Positions 1 to 10,799 of a stretch of DNA of 64,000 bases are shown here, piece by piece (positions within the stretch are counted from its first letter, which is position 1; each line of letters opens with the position of its first letter). Both the position numbers and the translations under genes were made by a program. Origin of the DNA: Simmondsia chinensis (taxonomy: Eukaryota > Streptophyta > Magnoliopsida > Caryophyllales > Simmondsiaceae); assembly GCA_018398585.1 (NCBI GenBank), contig JAGTTD010000005.1, positions 12,079,355-12,143,354 on the forward strand, written 5' to 3'. The notes below the pieces were generated by a model that worked only from the letters and a program-made list of their open reading frames with translations, ran no database searches and was not told the origin of the DNA.

Positions 1-1389
1 TGTTCCAGTTTTTTCTAGACTTAGTCAATTATGTTGTTCGGGCAAGTACCACCGTTTACCTTTTGAATGCACTTTACTTTTGTTTAGTACTCTGCTCCAT
101 TTAATTCCTTCTGCTGTATGGTAATCCCCAGTATCTTCAACTTCTTGTAACAAGTACTATGTCACATACTTGACTATATCCCATGCAACATAAATCCGAA
201 GATTTTACGAATTTTGAAATATTTAAAGTACTCATTGAAAATCAATTTTCTACAAAAATCAATATTTTTCAAAGAAATGGGGGTCATGAATTTGACCAAA
301 AATGTCGACAACACGGTATACACTTCCAACTTTCGTGTCCTAATACCCACAACAAAAAGAGGTGGCGAAACGAAAACATCGGCGCATTGTTAAAACGGCA
401 CGAACTCTTCTTCTTTAGTCTAAATTAACGTATTCTTTTTGCGATGATGCAACATGTACCCCTGTTTTGTAATAAATAGACTTCCCACTCCGGTTCTTCA
501 AAACCACTCTTCTTTTTAAAAACTTTTTAACAAACAACCGGACTACTCTAGTTTTCGTGTTTTTGGATGTTTTTGTTTTCCCAACCTTACACCATGTGCC
601 CCACATAAATTGGCCTCTAGTTCCACTCCTTGCATCTTTTTAGGTTATGTTGCCCAATACAAAGTATACCGTTGCTTTGACCCTAAAACCGGTAAAATTT
701 ATGTCAATCTCCAGGTTTAATTTGATGAAACCATCTTTTCCTACCCTGACATAGAGAACCCCACGGTTCCCATACCTAGAACCCTCGTGTTTGTGGTCAA
801 ACATCTATTTCCCTTCCCCTCCACCCGGTGTTGCCCCTTACTGGAGCATCCATCCGTGGTCTCGGCCAAGAACCCGGCCAACCCACACCCGTACGTCCCG
901 CGCCTCTCACAGTCCCCGTTGCTTCGTGCACTCCCCCATCACACTGCGGCCAACGTGCACTACCGCATCTCCAACCTCCCCCACCCAACACTAGGCCCCG
1001 CCGACTGCTCCTGCACTAGTCCACTAATATTCACCCATTGAACCTCTCATAATTCTCCCCACTAGCAGCCCTAACCCTAGCACATCACTTACCACGGTCC
1101 TGTCATCCAATTCTTCTCCTAGTCCCCACAGTAATGCCACCTATAGGACCAAGCCTCGACTGGACACCCCATCCCCTCCCCAACCCGCACCTCAACCCTC
1201 TCCCGCTTCGGACCCCACACATGAACCGCACCCCACGGCTGCAGTGTCCAAACCAATGGGTTGCATGTGTCCTATTCAAAATATACATCATATCCAAACA
1301 CGTTTAAAAGATGGAATTCGTAAAACAAAACGCCCCCTCCCTTTCCTTAGTCGCTGTGAAATAAGAACCTACATGTTACGCATAAGGTA

Positions 1390-2888
1390 TGAAGAATCCC
1401 ACCTTGCAGGAAAATGTGGCAGAAGAGTTTAATGCACTTCTCCAAAACAACACTTGGGAACTTGTTCCTTATGACCAAAGTAAGAATCTAGTAGGAAGTA
1501 CTTAAGAGTACAAGGTTTAATATAAAGATGATGGTTATATGGATCACTTCAAGGTTCGACTTGTTGCTCTAGGCTTTCATCAACGTGAAGGAATTGACTT
1601 CAAGGAGGCCTTCAGTCTTGTTGTAAAACCATCCACAATCTGTTTTATACTTTCGCTTACCATAACTAAAGCTTAGCCTATTCACTAACTAGATGTCAAA
1701 AACGCTTTCCTACATGGTTCTCTCAAGGAAGAAGTTTATATGTGCCAACCGAAGGGATTTATTCATCTCAAATTTTCAAACCATGTTTGTCAATTGCGAA
1801 AAGCTTTCTATGGCCTCAAGTAAGCACCTAGGACCTGGTTCTAGCATTTTAGCTCTTTTCTCTATAGTGTTGGCTTCAAATGTTGTCGTGCAGATCCATC
1901 TCTGTTTTTATTTCACGGCTCCAGTGACATAATATGTCTCCTGCTCTATGTTGATGATATGATTATCACAGGATCTAAACCCCGCTCCCTAGACACACTA
2001 ATCCAACATCTCTCCACTCAATTCCCAATGAAGGACTTAGGTCCTATCCACTACTTCCTAGGAATAGAGGCCAAACAAACCAAAAACGAACTTTTTCTCT
2101 CCCAACATAAATATGTGATCAACCTTCTCACCGAACATAACATGCACAAGACAAAACCAATTAAAACACCTCTTCCCGCCTGAACTCAGCTCTCTCTAAC
2201 CAAAGGGAATCTTCTCCCCGATCCCACCGAATATCACAGTGTTGTTGGTGCTCTTCAATACCACACCATGACTTGTCCTAGTATATGATATTTTGTTAAT
2301 CCTGTCTCCCAATATATGCGTGCTCCTAAGACTAGTCATTGGTAGGTTGTGAAGCGGATCCTTAGGTATCTCAAAAGCACTCCCTGATCATGGATTGTCA
2401 ATCCTACCTTGTTCCTGCACCTCAGTTGTAGTTTATGCGGATGCTGATTGGGGAGGATGCCCCTATACTCGGCGGTCCACCACTGGTTATGCCTTATTCC
2501 TTGGTCCCAACCTCGTGTCTTGGCAATAAGCCACAGTCTCCAAATCCTCCATAGAGTCAAAGTACCATGCCATCGCACACGTTGTTGCCTAAAGTGACTG
2601 GGTACATTACATCATGCACGACATCTGGCATCGTCACTCTAGACCAGTCATTATATACTGTGATAATGTCTCCGGCTCTTATCTTGCATCAAACCTTATC
2701 TCTAATGATCAAAGAAAACTTGTTGACATTGACTTTTACTATGTTTGGGAAAAAATTCTCAAAGGTGATCTCCAAGTTCACTGCACTCCCACCAAACAAA
2801 TTGCTAATATTTTCACCAAAAGTCTTACTACAGAGCCCTTCCACTTCCACAAAGGCAATCTTCACATTCATGCTCCACGCTCAGATTG
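1390..2888 (+). pseudogene. copia reverse transcriptase/RNase H remnant
   Basis: Broken pol domain of the first copia element. The RT part opens with a run resembling EFNALLQNNTWELVP, followed by the LVALGFHQREGIDF block, [15 protein letters not shown], the YVDD catalytic box near 1947 and a RYLKSTP end. RNase H follows with YADADWGG and a degenerate STTGYALFLG, ending in an IFTKSLTTEPF tail. At least eight in-frame stops (for example near 1500, 1675 and 2180) rule out function. The family is clear; the lineage is not assigned. Confidence 0.85.
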
Positions 2889-2897
2889 AGGGGGGCC

Positions 2898-3086
2898 TAT
2901 TAGAGGAGTAATATTAGGCAAGTAATTCTAAGGTTAGAAGTAATATCCCTTCTACCCCTCTCATCTAGTTTAGAGCCTAAGGGCTACATTGTCTTTTTTT
3001 CTCTACTTGTATGCTCTATATAAAAAGCCTTTCTATATACCTTTCATCATTCAATTGGAATCATTTTACTTCATTGCTTTCTCATA
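2898..3086 (+). repeat. Probable 3' LTR of first copia element
   Basis: Follows the purine tract directly. It contains a TATA-like CTATATAAAAAGCC near 3015 and a T/C-rich end near 3050-3086, as in plant copia LTRs. The partner LTR is outside the window, so both ends are estimates. The first base pair looks like TA rather than TG. Confidence 0.55.
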
Positions 3087-3430
3087 TGATATGTTATTAG
3101 ACTTGATGTCCAATCCAGCATGATATGATTTTGCACTGGTATTTCAAGATCATAATTCTTTCCGTTAATTAATCAAAACCATACCTAGGTGAGGACCAAT
3201 AAAAGTCCAAATTAAAAATTTAAAATTAGTCGCATGAAAACTACTATGTTCGAGTTTCTAAAGGAACTGTAATAAGACACTTCTAGTTAAATTCATCTTC
3301 TTGATATTACCTTTTAACTTGCGATTCTTAAATACTCTAGAATCTCTTTCCCTTCTTTTGTGCAATTTGATATTATTTTTTCCCTTAATCTTACCTTTAG
3401 ACCATGGAAATAAATAAAATTCCTTTCTCT
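3087..3430. other. Non-coding spacer between two copia elements
   Basis: AT-rich. I see no gene or element end in it. Confidence 0.5.
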
Positions 3431-3647
3431 TGTAAATATTGAATACTTTTCGTCTACAATTTTTATGGTCGAGTATGAAATACCCTAGCAAATTAAAAAT
3501 TATGTAAAAAATGTTTATATATATATATTCGTGGGCAAGCAACACGCACCGCTTTAAATCTGTATAAATAGCAGCGAGAAAAGAGAAAGTGAGACGGTGC
3601 AGTACAAAAGCCAGCTGAATTGAAAAGTGAGGACTGTGAGAATTTTT

Positions 3648-4752
3648 GGACTTTTTTAGCAAACTATCACAAAAATTAAAAATATTTAGCAAAATATAAT
3701 ATTTTTAAAAATATTTAGCAAACTATCACAATTTTTGGTAGCACAGTAGGTGCACGACATACGGGACGTCGTGCACCCACTGTTGCATGATGTCCCGTGC
3801 GTTGTGCAACATCGGCACTATTGCACGACGTCCCGTGCGTCGTGCAACAGTGCCCTTTTTTTTTTAGTTTTACATCTTTAAAATTTTTAAAAAAATTAGT
3901 AAAATTTCTTTTTAATTTAAATTATTTTTATTTATAATTTTATAATTTGAATCACTAAATACATATACATTTTAAATTAAAAGGTTTATGTATCTTATTA
4001 TTTGAACTATTAATAAGGAAGATATAAATAGGGACACATTTAAATGAAGAGATGATAATATATATTATTATTTAAACTATCTCATATAGGTACTATGGTA
4101 TTATAATACTATTAATAAATATAAATGAGGGACACATTTAAATGAAGAGATGTTGATGTTTCCAATAAAAAATCATGAGTTTAAGTATTTGTACATTATT
4201 AATGAACAATTTTATTAGATATATATAACTCAAAAACTAAAAAATTATTTCATATATTTTATAAAATATATTTTAAAAATTCATATATAATTTGAACTAT
4301 ATGAAATATTTTTTTAGTTTTTGAGTTACATATATCTAATAAAATATTTCAAATAATAATGTGCAAATGCGTAAACTCGTGATTTTTTGTTGAAAATATC
4401 AACATCTCTTCATTTAAATATGTCTCTTATTTATATCCTCCTTATTAATAGTTCAAATAATAATATATATATATATATATATACCTTTTAATTTAAAATG
4501 TATATGTATTTAGTGATTCAAATTATAAAATTAAAAATAAAAGTAATTTAAATTAAAAAGAATTTTTTTTTTTAATTTTAAAGGTGCAAAACTAAAAAAA
4601 AAAAAATAAATAAACTGGGCACTGTTGCACGATGTACAGGACGTCGTGCACCCACTGTGCTATAGCAAACTGTGATAGTTTGCTAAATATTTTCAAAAAT
4701 GTGATATTTTGCTAAATTTTGTTAAAATTTGTGATAGTTTGCTAAAAAAGCC
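3648..4752. mobile_element. Palindromic Mutator-like (MULE) non-autonomous element
   Basis: The insertion is defined exactly by comparison with the uninterrupted 3' LTR. It begins GGACTTTTTTAGCAAACTATC and ends with the inverted counterpart (GATAGTTTGCTAAAAAAGCC). It is flanked by GAATTTTT (3640-3647) and GAAATTTT (4753-4760), an 8-bp target duplication with one mismatch (9 bp with a second mismatch). The inverted arms run almost the whole length, with the axis near 4260. For instance, the 3960-4140 block (ATACATATACATTTTAAATT, then TTAAATGAAGAGATG) reappears inverted at 4410-4520. There is no ORF. Long TIRs with 8-9-bp TSDs fit MULEs; a foldback element is the alternative label. Confidence 0.82.
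3744..3855. repeat. CpG-rich dyad repeats inside the MULE arm
   Basis: Three successive copies of a motif close to GCACGACGTCCCGTGCGTCGTGC, each nearly self-complementary, sit in an otherwise AT-rich element. A further copy lies in the right arm at about 4625-4652. Confidence 0.7.
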
Positions 4753-5006
4753 GAAATTTTGAGAGAAATTTAATTAATATAATATTGAGTATTATTTGAA
4801 TAGAACAAAATTTCTCTGATTTTCAGTTCTTATAGAAAATACTTGCTATTTCTCATTAAATATATTTGGACTATATTTTTATTCTCTTTCTTTTGAGTAT
4901 AATATGTCTTTAGTTTTATAGTACGTTATCAGCACGAGTCTTTAGCCAACTGAGGATCGTTCTATACTCGAAGTAAGTTTTCATTTCCTAATCTTTATGA
5001 TTTCAA

Positions 5007-5738
5007 ATGGCTAATCTAACTAAGCTTAAATTTACTGCTCTTGATATATCTGGCTAAAATTATTTGCCATGGACCCCTGATGTCGAGATTCACCTTGATG
5101 CTTTGAATCTTGAAGATAAAATTAAAAGAAAAATAACATATCCCTGCAGAATCGTGCTAAAGCAATAATATTTCTCAGGTATTATATCCATGAAGGATTG
5201 AAAGCTGAGTATCTTACTGTAAAGGACCCGTATGTCATTTGGTTGAATTTAAAGGAGACGTTTAATCATCAAAAGTCTATTATCCTTCCCAAAACTCATT
5301 ATGAATGGATTCTCCTGTTATTATAGGATTTTAAAACAGTAAGTAAGTATAATTCTATAGTATTTAGTATTACTTCCCAATTGAAATTATGTGGAGAAAA
5401 TACTACTAAGAAGGATATATTAGAGAAAATGTTCTCTATCTTTCATATCTCAAATATGCTCCTATAGCAGAAATATCGAGAGCAAAATTTTAAAAAAATA
5501 CTCAGAGTTAATATCATGTCTCCTTGTTGCTGAACAAAACAATGAACTATTCATGAAAAATCATCAGACACGAGCAACTGGATATGAACCATTCCCTGAA
5601 GTGAATGCTTCAACATATGACCATCAGAGACATGGTCAAGGTCTTATATGTGGTCGTAAATGTGGACGAGGCCATGGACGAGGTTATAATCGCAATCATA
5701 ATGATTTGCAGTATGGTCCTCAATGGACCAAAATTTAA
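5007..5738 (+). pseudogene. copia gag remnant
   Basis: Begins ATG with MANLTKLKFTALDISG, followed at once by a stop where a Lys is normal, then YLPWTPDVEIHLDALNLED and a retrotransposon gag core (YHILEGLKAEYLTVKDP-like, LKLCGEN, LLVAEQNNEL). It ends in a Gly/Arg-rich stretch (CGRGHGRGY) that stands where the nucleic-acid-binding tail is expected. This is the widespread plant copia gag family that starts with a similar MxNLxKLxF sequence. Stops and small indels make it non-functional. Confidence 0.85.
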
Positions 5739-8700
5739 GACGTCCACTAATGATGAAGAGATGAAGGAAAGATAAAAACTTTAGTTTTCATATTTTTTAC
5801 TTTGCATATTCATGGCTAGTTAAACCACCTGCATTTTATTACTCATTCATTATTCATATGGTCAGCCATGTCGCCTACTTATTATCAGTTATTCATTTGG
5901 ATAGTGGAAATTCATGTCCAGTAGATAGTGTAACAATAATGGGTATTTGAAACTTAATAAAGGGCTTCAGAAGAGCACATATCATGTTTCCTAAAGAAAT
6001 AATATTTTTCATAAGTAAGGCTATCTATTTAATTTTGAGATATCCATTGGGATAGTTCACCAGAAGTTAACAGACCCAAAAGGTTTTATTTCATAACATG
6101 ACTATTTGAGTCATTTGAGTATAAAGATGATTAAGAGAATCGTTGAAAATCCGCACACTCATTAAAGAACTATAAGATTCTTATACCGAATTCGACATCA
6201 TGTGCTGCTTATATTTAAGGCAAAGTAAATACTATATTTACCTAATTGAAATTGGGTTTGAGTCCCATATATTTAATGGAATACAAATGGGATATATGTG
6301 GGGCAAGTATTTTATCGTGTGGACCAATTTGGTATTTTATGATATTAATAGAGGCCTCTACCCGTTGGTTCCATGTGTATGGACAATACATTTATGAGGT
6401 GGAATTTGTGAACCCCTTACATAAATAATCCGACTATGAGCTCAAGTCGTAGATGATTTGATATAATAATGCAGGAGAATTTACATCCCAAGAATTTAAT
6501 AATTATTTTATGGGATGAATTGCCATATAGCCCACGTATACATACAAAATGGTCTTGCAGAATTTTTGGTTAAATGCCAGTAGCAAATGGCTAGACCATT
6601 ACTATTGCCTACTTTTATATAGGTATATGCTATGATATATGTTGCAGCACTAATTAAAGATTTCTCCAGTATAACTTGTCTCTGACAAAAACTAAATATA
6701 TATATCCCATCTATATTTATATAACGTGTGTCCCAATTACTCCACCTCAATGCTGAAAAATAGGTCCAACTTGGGGACTTGGAATTTATTGAGTTTGAAT
6801 TCCCGTCAAGTCCAAAATATATGGACATATTAACTGGAAACATTTTACATCATAGTTTGTTGAATGTAAATTTAACGAAGCAGGGTTCCCAGAGTTAGGG
6901 GGAGAAAAACGGAAGTTGGAGTAATGCATCATTGAACCAGAAGTTAAAGAATTGCTCACTTGTAAAATATTAAAGCCAATTCACAGATGTATTCGTTAAT
7001 GGAAAGAGGTTGACCAAAATAATATGGCCCCACTATAGATACTCCTTCTCGACTTAATATCCCAAACAAGCAATATTCTAATATATTGAAAAATACAGCT
7101 ATTGCACGCTAGAAGCATGATAGATGTATCAGTTCCAAAGAATGGAAGTCGGAAAAGAAGATGGAGCAATAGAAAAGATTGGTCCCTCTATTATGAAACT
7201 GTTGAAGAGAAAAACTCTATAGAGATAATAGTACAAGAAGAATGTACAAATGAAACTCCTCAAGATTATGAAAAACTATTGAAATTCTGACAATAAAGAG
7301 ATCTCTATGAATTATGGGAAATGATGGAACCGAAATGAAAATTGATCAAATGTTTGTATATACAATAGCTACTGATCTGATAAAAAAATTGAAAATCTTG
7401 AACATGAATTTGCTCAAGAATGTCAACAAAGAAATGATTGGCTAATAGAAAGACACAATTCAGGCTGAATTAGCCATATGTAATTTTTGACCTGTAATTC
7501 AAATGCCTAAAGTGCAAACATGTAGGCTACTTGGGAATATTGATGCAAAGAGAATGAGGTGGTAAAAAGAAAATTTATAGTCCAAGGCTCATTGTAAAGA
7601 CCAAAAATAGATAGGACATACATAAGGAATGGATGCACTTAATCTGGTGACCCTCTATATGCGTCATATATATGGTAATAGCGTAGGTAATATTGATATG
7701 AAAGTCCTTGAAGCATATAGTTCAAAGCCATCGTACATATCTCCTAAAAGAGGGATATGTTAATATTATCATGACTCTTGAAGAATTAAAGAAACTGTTA
7801 TACACTTAAACTAAGAATTCGAGATTAAGGATCTCGGAAAAGAAAAGATTTTGTCTCAACTAGTAAATCGAGCACTAATATGATAGAATATTACTCTATT
7901 GGTCAACTTATACCAGAACGGCACTTAAGTGTTTAATATGTTTTTTAGTGCCTCAATTTTTGTTTAATTCCTTGACAAAGATAAAGACCTTTTTCGGTTC
8001 TCAATGAGGTAACAAATGAATTCTTGATCTTAGAAGTACCACGCCTTGGTATAACTGACGCATTAATATAGTCGTCACACAACTGGGCATAAGCCTTCTT
8101 ACATCAACTTGTCACCAGTATATGATATACACCAATACGACAGTATGTGAATGTGGCAAATGTTTATCCTAATGGAACAACCAATATGGCACTATTTTGT
8201 ATATGAATATTGGTTATTTAGTTGACCGGCATAAGGCAAGTGACAAAAGTGCTATTTTGTTATATAGTTATACTGTTATGTTTTGGCAATCTACTAACAA
8301 TTTTAGCTACCATTGAGATATTTGTGCATTATGAGAAAGTATAGACTAGGTAACGTTGATGCCCTTGATCCAACATATTTTGTAAGCTTCCAACAATCAA
8401 GGGGAGTCCGATAGCACCATATAAAGATAAGTCTGCATTGTTCAAGCTAAGGAGAGTTTAGGGAACCAAGCACATTTCAACAAAGTTCTTTCCACTCTCG
8501 AACTTCAGAAGAAGGATGAAGTAAATGTTAACAAATTCACCCAAGAACCTGGAAGAGTTATTCAGGAAGCATCCAAACTTTCGACAAATCACCACAAGAT
8601 TGGCATTCACCAACTCTGAGACATCCCTAACTAATATGCGCCCATGAGGGAGAGTTAAACATGCATTGTACTCTTTTTCCCTTCACTATGTTTTTTCCAC
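5739..8700 (+). pseudogene. copia pol remnant with large deletions
   Basis: Fragments of protease/integrase/RT can be followed in order. At 6320-6400 there is LIEASTRWFHVYG (integrase core start), and at about 6475-6560 NNAGEFTSQEFNNYFMG with NGLAE. Near 6720-6850 a weak copy of the integrase C-terminal part appears. At about 7420-7560 there is RT N-terminal sequence (ECQQRNDWL-like), and near 7820 EFEIKDLGKEK. RNase H is reduced to a tail near 8500-8640. The RT core between these is missing. Many stops; no function. Confidence 0.75.
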
Positions 8701-8823
8701 TGGTTTTTTTCCTGGGAAGGTTTTTAACGAGGCAATTTAGGAAGCATATATAACTCCAACATTGTACACTTTCAAGAGTGTTATGTCCCGCAATATTTTA
8801 AATGAAAATATCCCAAGGGGGAG

Positions 8824-9288
8824 TGCTATATATATTGGATATTTTTGGGTACAATATTTATAGTCGAGTTTGGATATTATAAAATATCCTAAAAAATTAA
8901 AATTATATAAAAGACATTTATATACATATATATACATATATATATATGTATGTATGTATGTAAATATACACACATACATGTATATATGTAATATCCCTAT
9001 TTTCTTCGTGGGTAAGCAACACGCACCGCTTGAAATCTATATAAATAGCAGCGAGAAAAGAGAAAGTGGGGAGGTGCAGTACGAAAGCCGGTTGAATTGA
9101 AAAGTGAGGATTGTGAGAAATTTTGAGAGAAAATTTAATTAATTTAATATGGTGAGAATTATTTGAATAGAAGAAAAATTTCTCTGGTCCCTTAGTTTTG
9201 ATTTAAAACACTTTATTTTTCTTTAAATATATTTAGATTTGTATTTTTATTCTTTCTTTTGAGTATAATTGTCCTTAGTTTTATAACA
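8824..9288 (+). repeat. 3' LTR of second copia element
   Basis: Starts TGCTATATATATTGG after the purine tract and ends TTTTATAACA. It matches 3431-3647 plus 4753-4922. It contains a (TA)n/(TATG)n microsatellite at about 8918-8960 absent from the 5' copy. Confidence 0.82.
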
Positions 9289-9440
9289 CTTACAACTTTT
9301 TACCTTTTCATTTTATTTCTTTCATATCGTTTTCATTTTAAATTGGTGCTTTTATGTCAAGTCAAACGTGTTTAACAATAGCCATTAAAATAAACTCTCG
9401 TAACACTCCTAATCTAGTTGGATTTGGCGCATCATTTTTT
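9289..9440. other. Short non-coding spacer
   Basis: T-rich. Possibly upstream LINE sequence, but nothing diagnostic is visible. Confidence 0.3.
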
Positions 9441-10004
9441 TAATACTTTAGGGACAAGGTATGCCATGATATAATGGATACTATCAACATGTTATTACGT
9501 CAAGGGTACATGTTGAGTGAGGTTAATCTTCCCTTTATCACTCTACCACTTAAAGTCTCTTGAGCATCCAAATCAGTTCTAACCCATTAGTTTGTGTAAT
9601 ATGATGTACAAACTTACGGTTAAAGTGTTATCTAATTGCCAACATATTCTCATTTATGACTTGATTTATTCAATGAAAGGTGTATTTGCTCTAGACAGAT
9701 CGCTTCATGATAATCATTTTATAGCGTTGAAATCGTGACTGCTTTTAGGAAGAAACAAGGCGAGGAAAGATGAGTAGCTCTTAAATTGGATATGGAGAAA
9801 ATGTATGATCAAACGGATAGATATTTTTTTTTTCCATAATGTTCTCACTTAGTTGAGCTTCTGCCCAAAGTAGATTGATTGGATTATACAATGCATAACC
9901 ATGGTATCCTATTATTTGCTAATTAATAAGCAACAAGCTGATTGGTTCAAACTCTTTAGAGATCTTTATCAAGGGCATTCATTATCCTCTTACCTATTTA
10001 TTTT
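9440..10004 (+). pseudogene. L1-type LINE reverse transcriptase, fragment 1
   Basis: Translation with frame changes gives the RT fingers/palm start of a plant L1-type LINE: INMLLRQGYMLSEVNLPFIT, a MMYKLTVKVLSN block, RSLHDNHFIA, ALKLDMEKMYDQ (normally KAYDR) and RDLYQGHSLSSYLFIF. It stops abruptly at 10004 where the LTR of copia element A begins. The catalytic FADD region is not in this piece; it appears after the insertion, near 20015. Confidence 0.75.
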
Positions 10005-10712
10005 TGTTGATGTATTTTCAAAATAACGTACTTAATAAAGTGTTTGAGATTTGTTCCATAACTATTTGAAGCATATTTGGCTTGTATAGGGTGTGTGTCG
10101 ACACACAATATTGCATAACCGATCCCAGGCTTCTGTATGTCGACACACAGGTACCGTGCGTCGATACACAAATCTTATAGAACATCTGTGTGTTGAAGTG
10201 AGTGTCGACACTCACTTTGACACACAATCTTACAGTACCCTGTGTGTTGAAGCAAGTGTCGACACTCACTTCGACATACAGCTTTACAGCGAGCTGTGTG
10301 TTGATGTGTGTGTCAACACGAAGCTTCAACACACAGCGCAATTTTGACTATTACTTTGCGCGGTTGGAAGAGGTTTTTGGCGGTTTGTTTGGCTTATCTT
10401 TGGGACATGTTTGTGAGTGTTTTCACTATAAATATTCCCCTTTATTGATTAAGGACGCTGACATGAAAAGATTTACATGAAACACTTGTGTTGAATTGTA
10501 AAGAAGTGTTGTGAAAGTTCTTCAAAGGTTCATTCTCTTACATCTCTTTCTATTCCTCCTCGTACACATCCTCACTTCATATTTTTTGGTTGTCGTTGTA
10601 TTCCCGAGACTATTTCGCTATGCCAAAATAAGTCTTAAGGAAAGTGATCACACAGCCTCGACACCTGAGATCATTGGTTACCCGGTTCACAAGAAATTTT
10701 GCCAACATTCTT
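10005..10712 (+). repeat. 5' LTR of copia element A (3' end lost)
   Basis: Starts TGTTGATGTATTTTC, the counterpart of TGTCAATATATTTTC at 19184. Similarity to the 3' LTR is lost near 10712, marking the internal deletion. Contains the dyad array at 10090-10340 and a TATA-like CACTATAAATATTCC near 10425. Confidence 0.82.
10090..10340. repeat. Palindrome array in LTR (TGTGTGTCGACACACA type)
   Basis: At least six related dyads share the core GTGTCGACAC. The 16-bp perfect copy is at 10092-10107. A longer dyad around 10200 reads AAGTGAGTGTC mirrored by GACACTCACTT. The homologous array in the 3' LTR is at 19270-19540. Confidence 0.8.
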
Positions 10713-10799
10713 ATGGCTTATCTTCCAGTTTGTGATGGCTTCTTCATTGTGAGAGATGACAGCCAACTTCATGAATCATATGACGGAGACCATCATGAG

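Larger units (their letters stand above)
1..3086 (+). mobile_element. Decayed Ty1/copia element, 5' end outside window
   Basis: Reading the plus strand across frames gives copia pol in the expected order. An integrase core piece lies at 183-428 (ENQFSTKI, then a degenerate GGHEF and CPNTHNKKR where PQQNG is normal). Reverse transcriptase follows at about 1390-2390, with LYVDDMIITGS near 1945-1978 and MKDLGPIHYFLGI near 2030-2065. RNase H is at 2430-2880 (YADADWGG, RRSTTGYALFLG, a CDN motif, NIFTKSL). Stops and frameshifts are scattered throughout, so it is a pseudo-element. A purine-rich tract at about 2885-2895 precedes the 3' LTR. LTR, gag and protease upstream are outside the window. Confidence 0.88.
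3431..4922 (+). repeat. 5' LTR of second copia element (split by insertion)
   Basis: The left part (3431-3647) and right part (4753-4922) together match the 3' LTR at 8824-9288. The segment between them has no counterpart there. The TATA-like motif TATAAATAGCAGC lies near 3562. Confidence 0.8.
3431..9288 (+). mobile_element. Decayed Ty1/copia element with nested insertion in its 5' LTR
   Basis: Two LTRs are recognisable from the shared block GGGCAAGCAACACGCACCGC (3533) / GGTAAGCAACACGCACCGC (9011), the shared promoter ATAAATAGCAGCGAGAAAAG, and the shared ends near 4800-4922 and 9150-9288. The 5' LTR is 3431-~4922 including a 1.1-kb insertion; the 3' LTR is 8824-9288. The internal region holds gag at 5007-5738 and a heavily deleted pol to about 8700. 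A purine tract AAGGGGGAG (8815-8823) precedes the 3' LTR. The start of the internal region reads ACGTTATCAGCACG, the usual leader of this copia group, rather than the common TGGTATCAGAGC. No clear TSD remains. Confidence 0.85.

Noticed and set aside
3258..3692. 144-codon minus-strand ORF
   Set aside because: It spans unrelated spacer, LTR and MULE sequence; the junction was created by insertions, so it cannot be an old gene.
10090..10340. CRISPR-like array of repeated palindromes
   Set aside because: Spacing is irregular, the repeats lie inside an LTR in a plant genome, and the same array is in the partner LTR.
10018..10480. Overlapping ORFs on both strands with repeated VSTHT/VDTHF words
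   Set aside because: Both strands of the palindrome array in the LTR translate to similar words; no gene.
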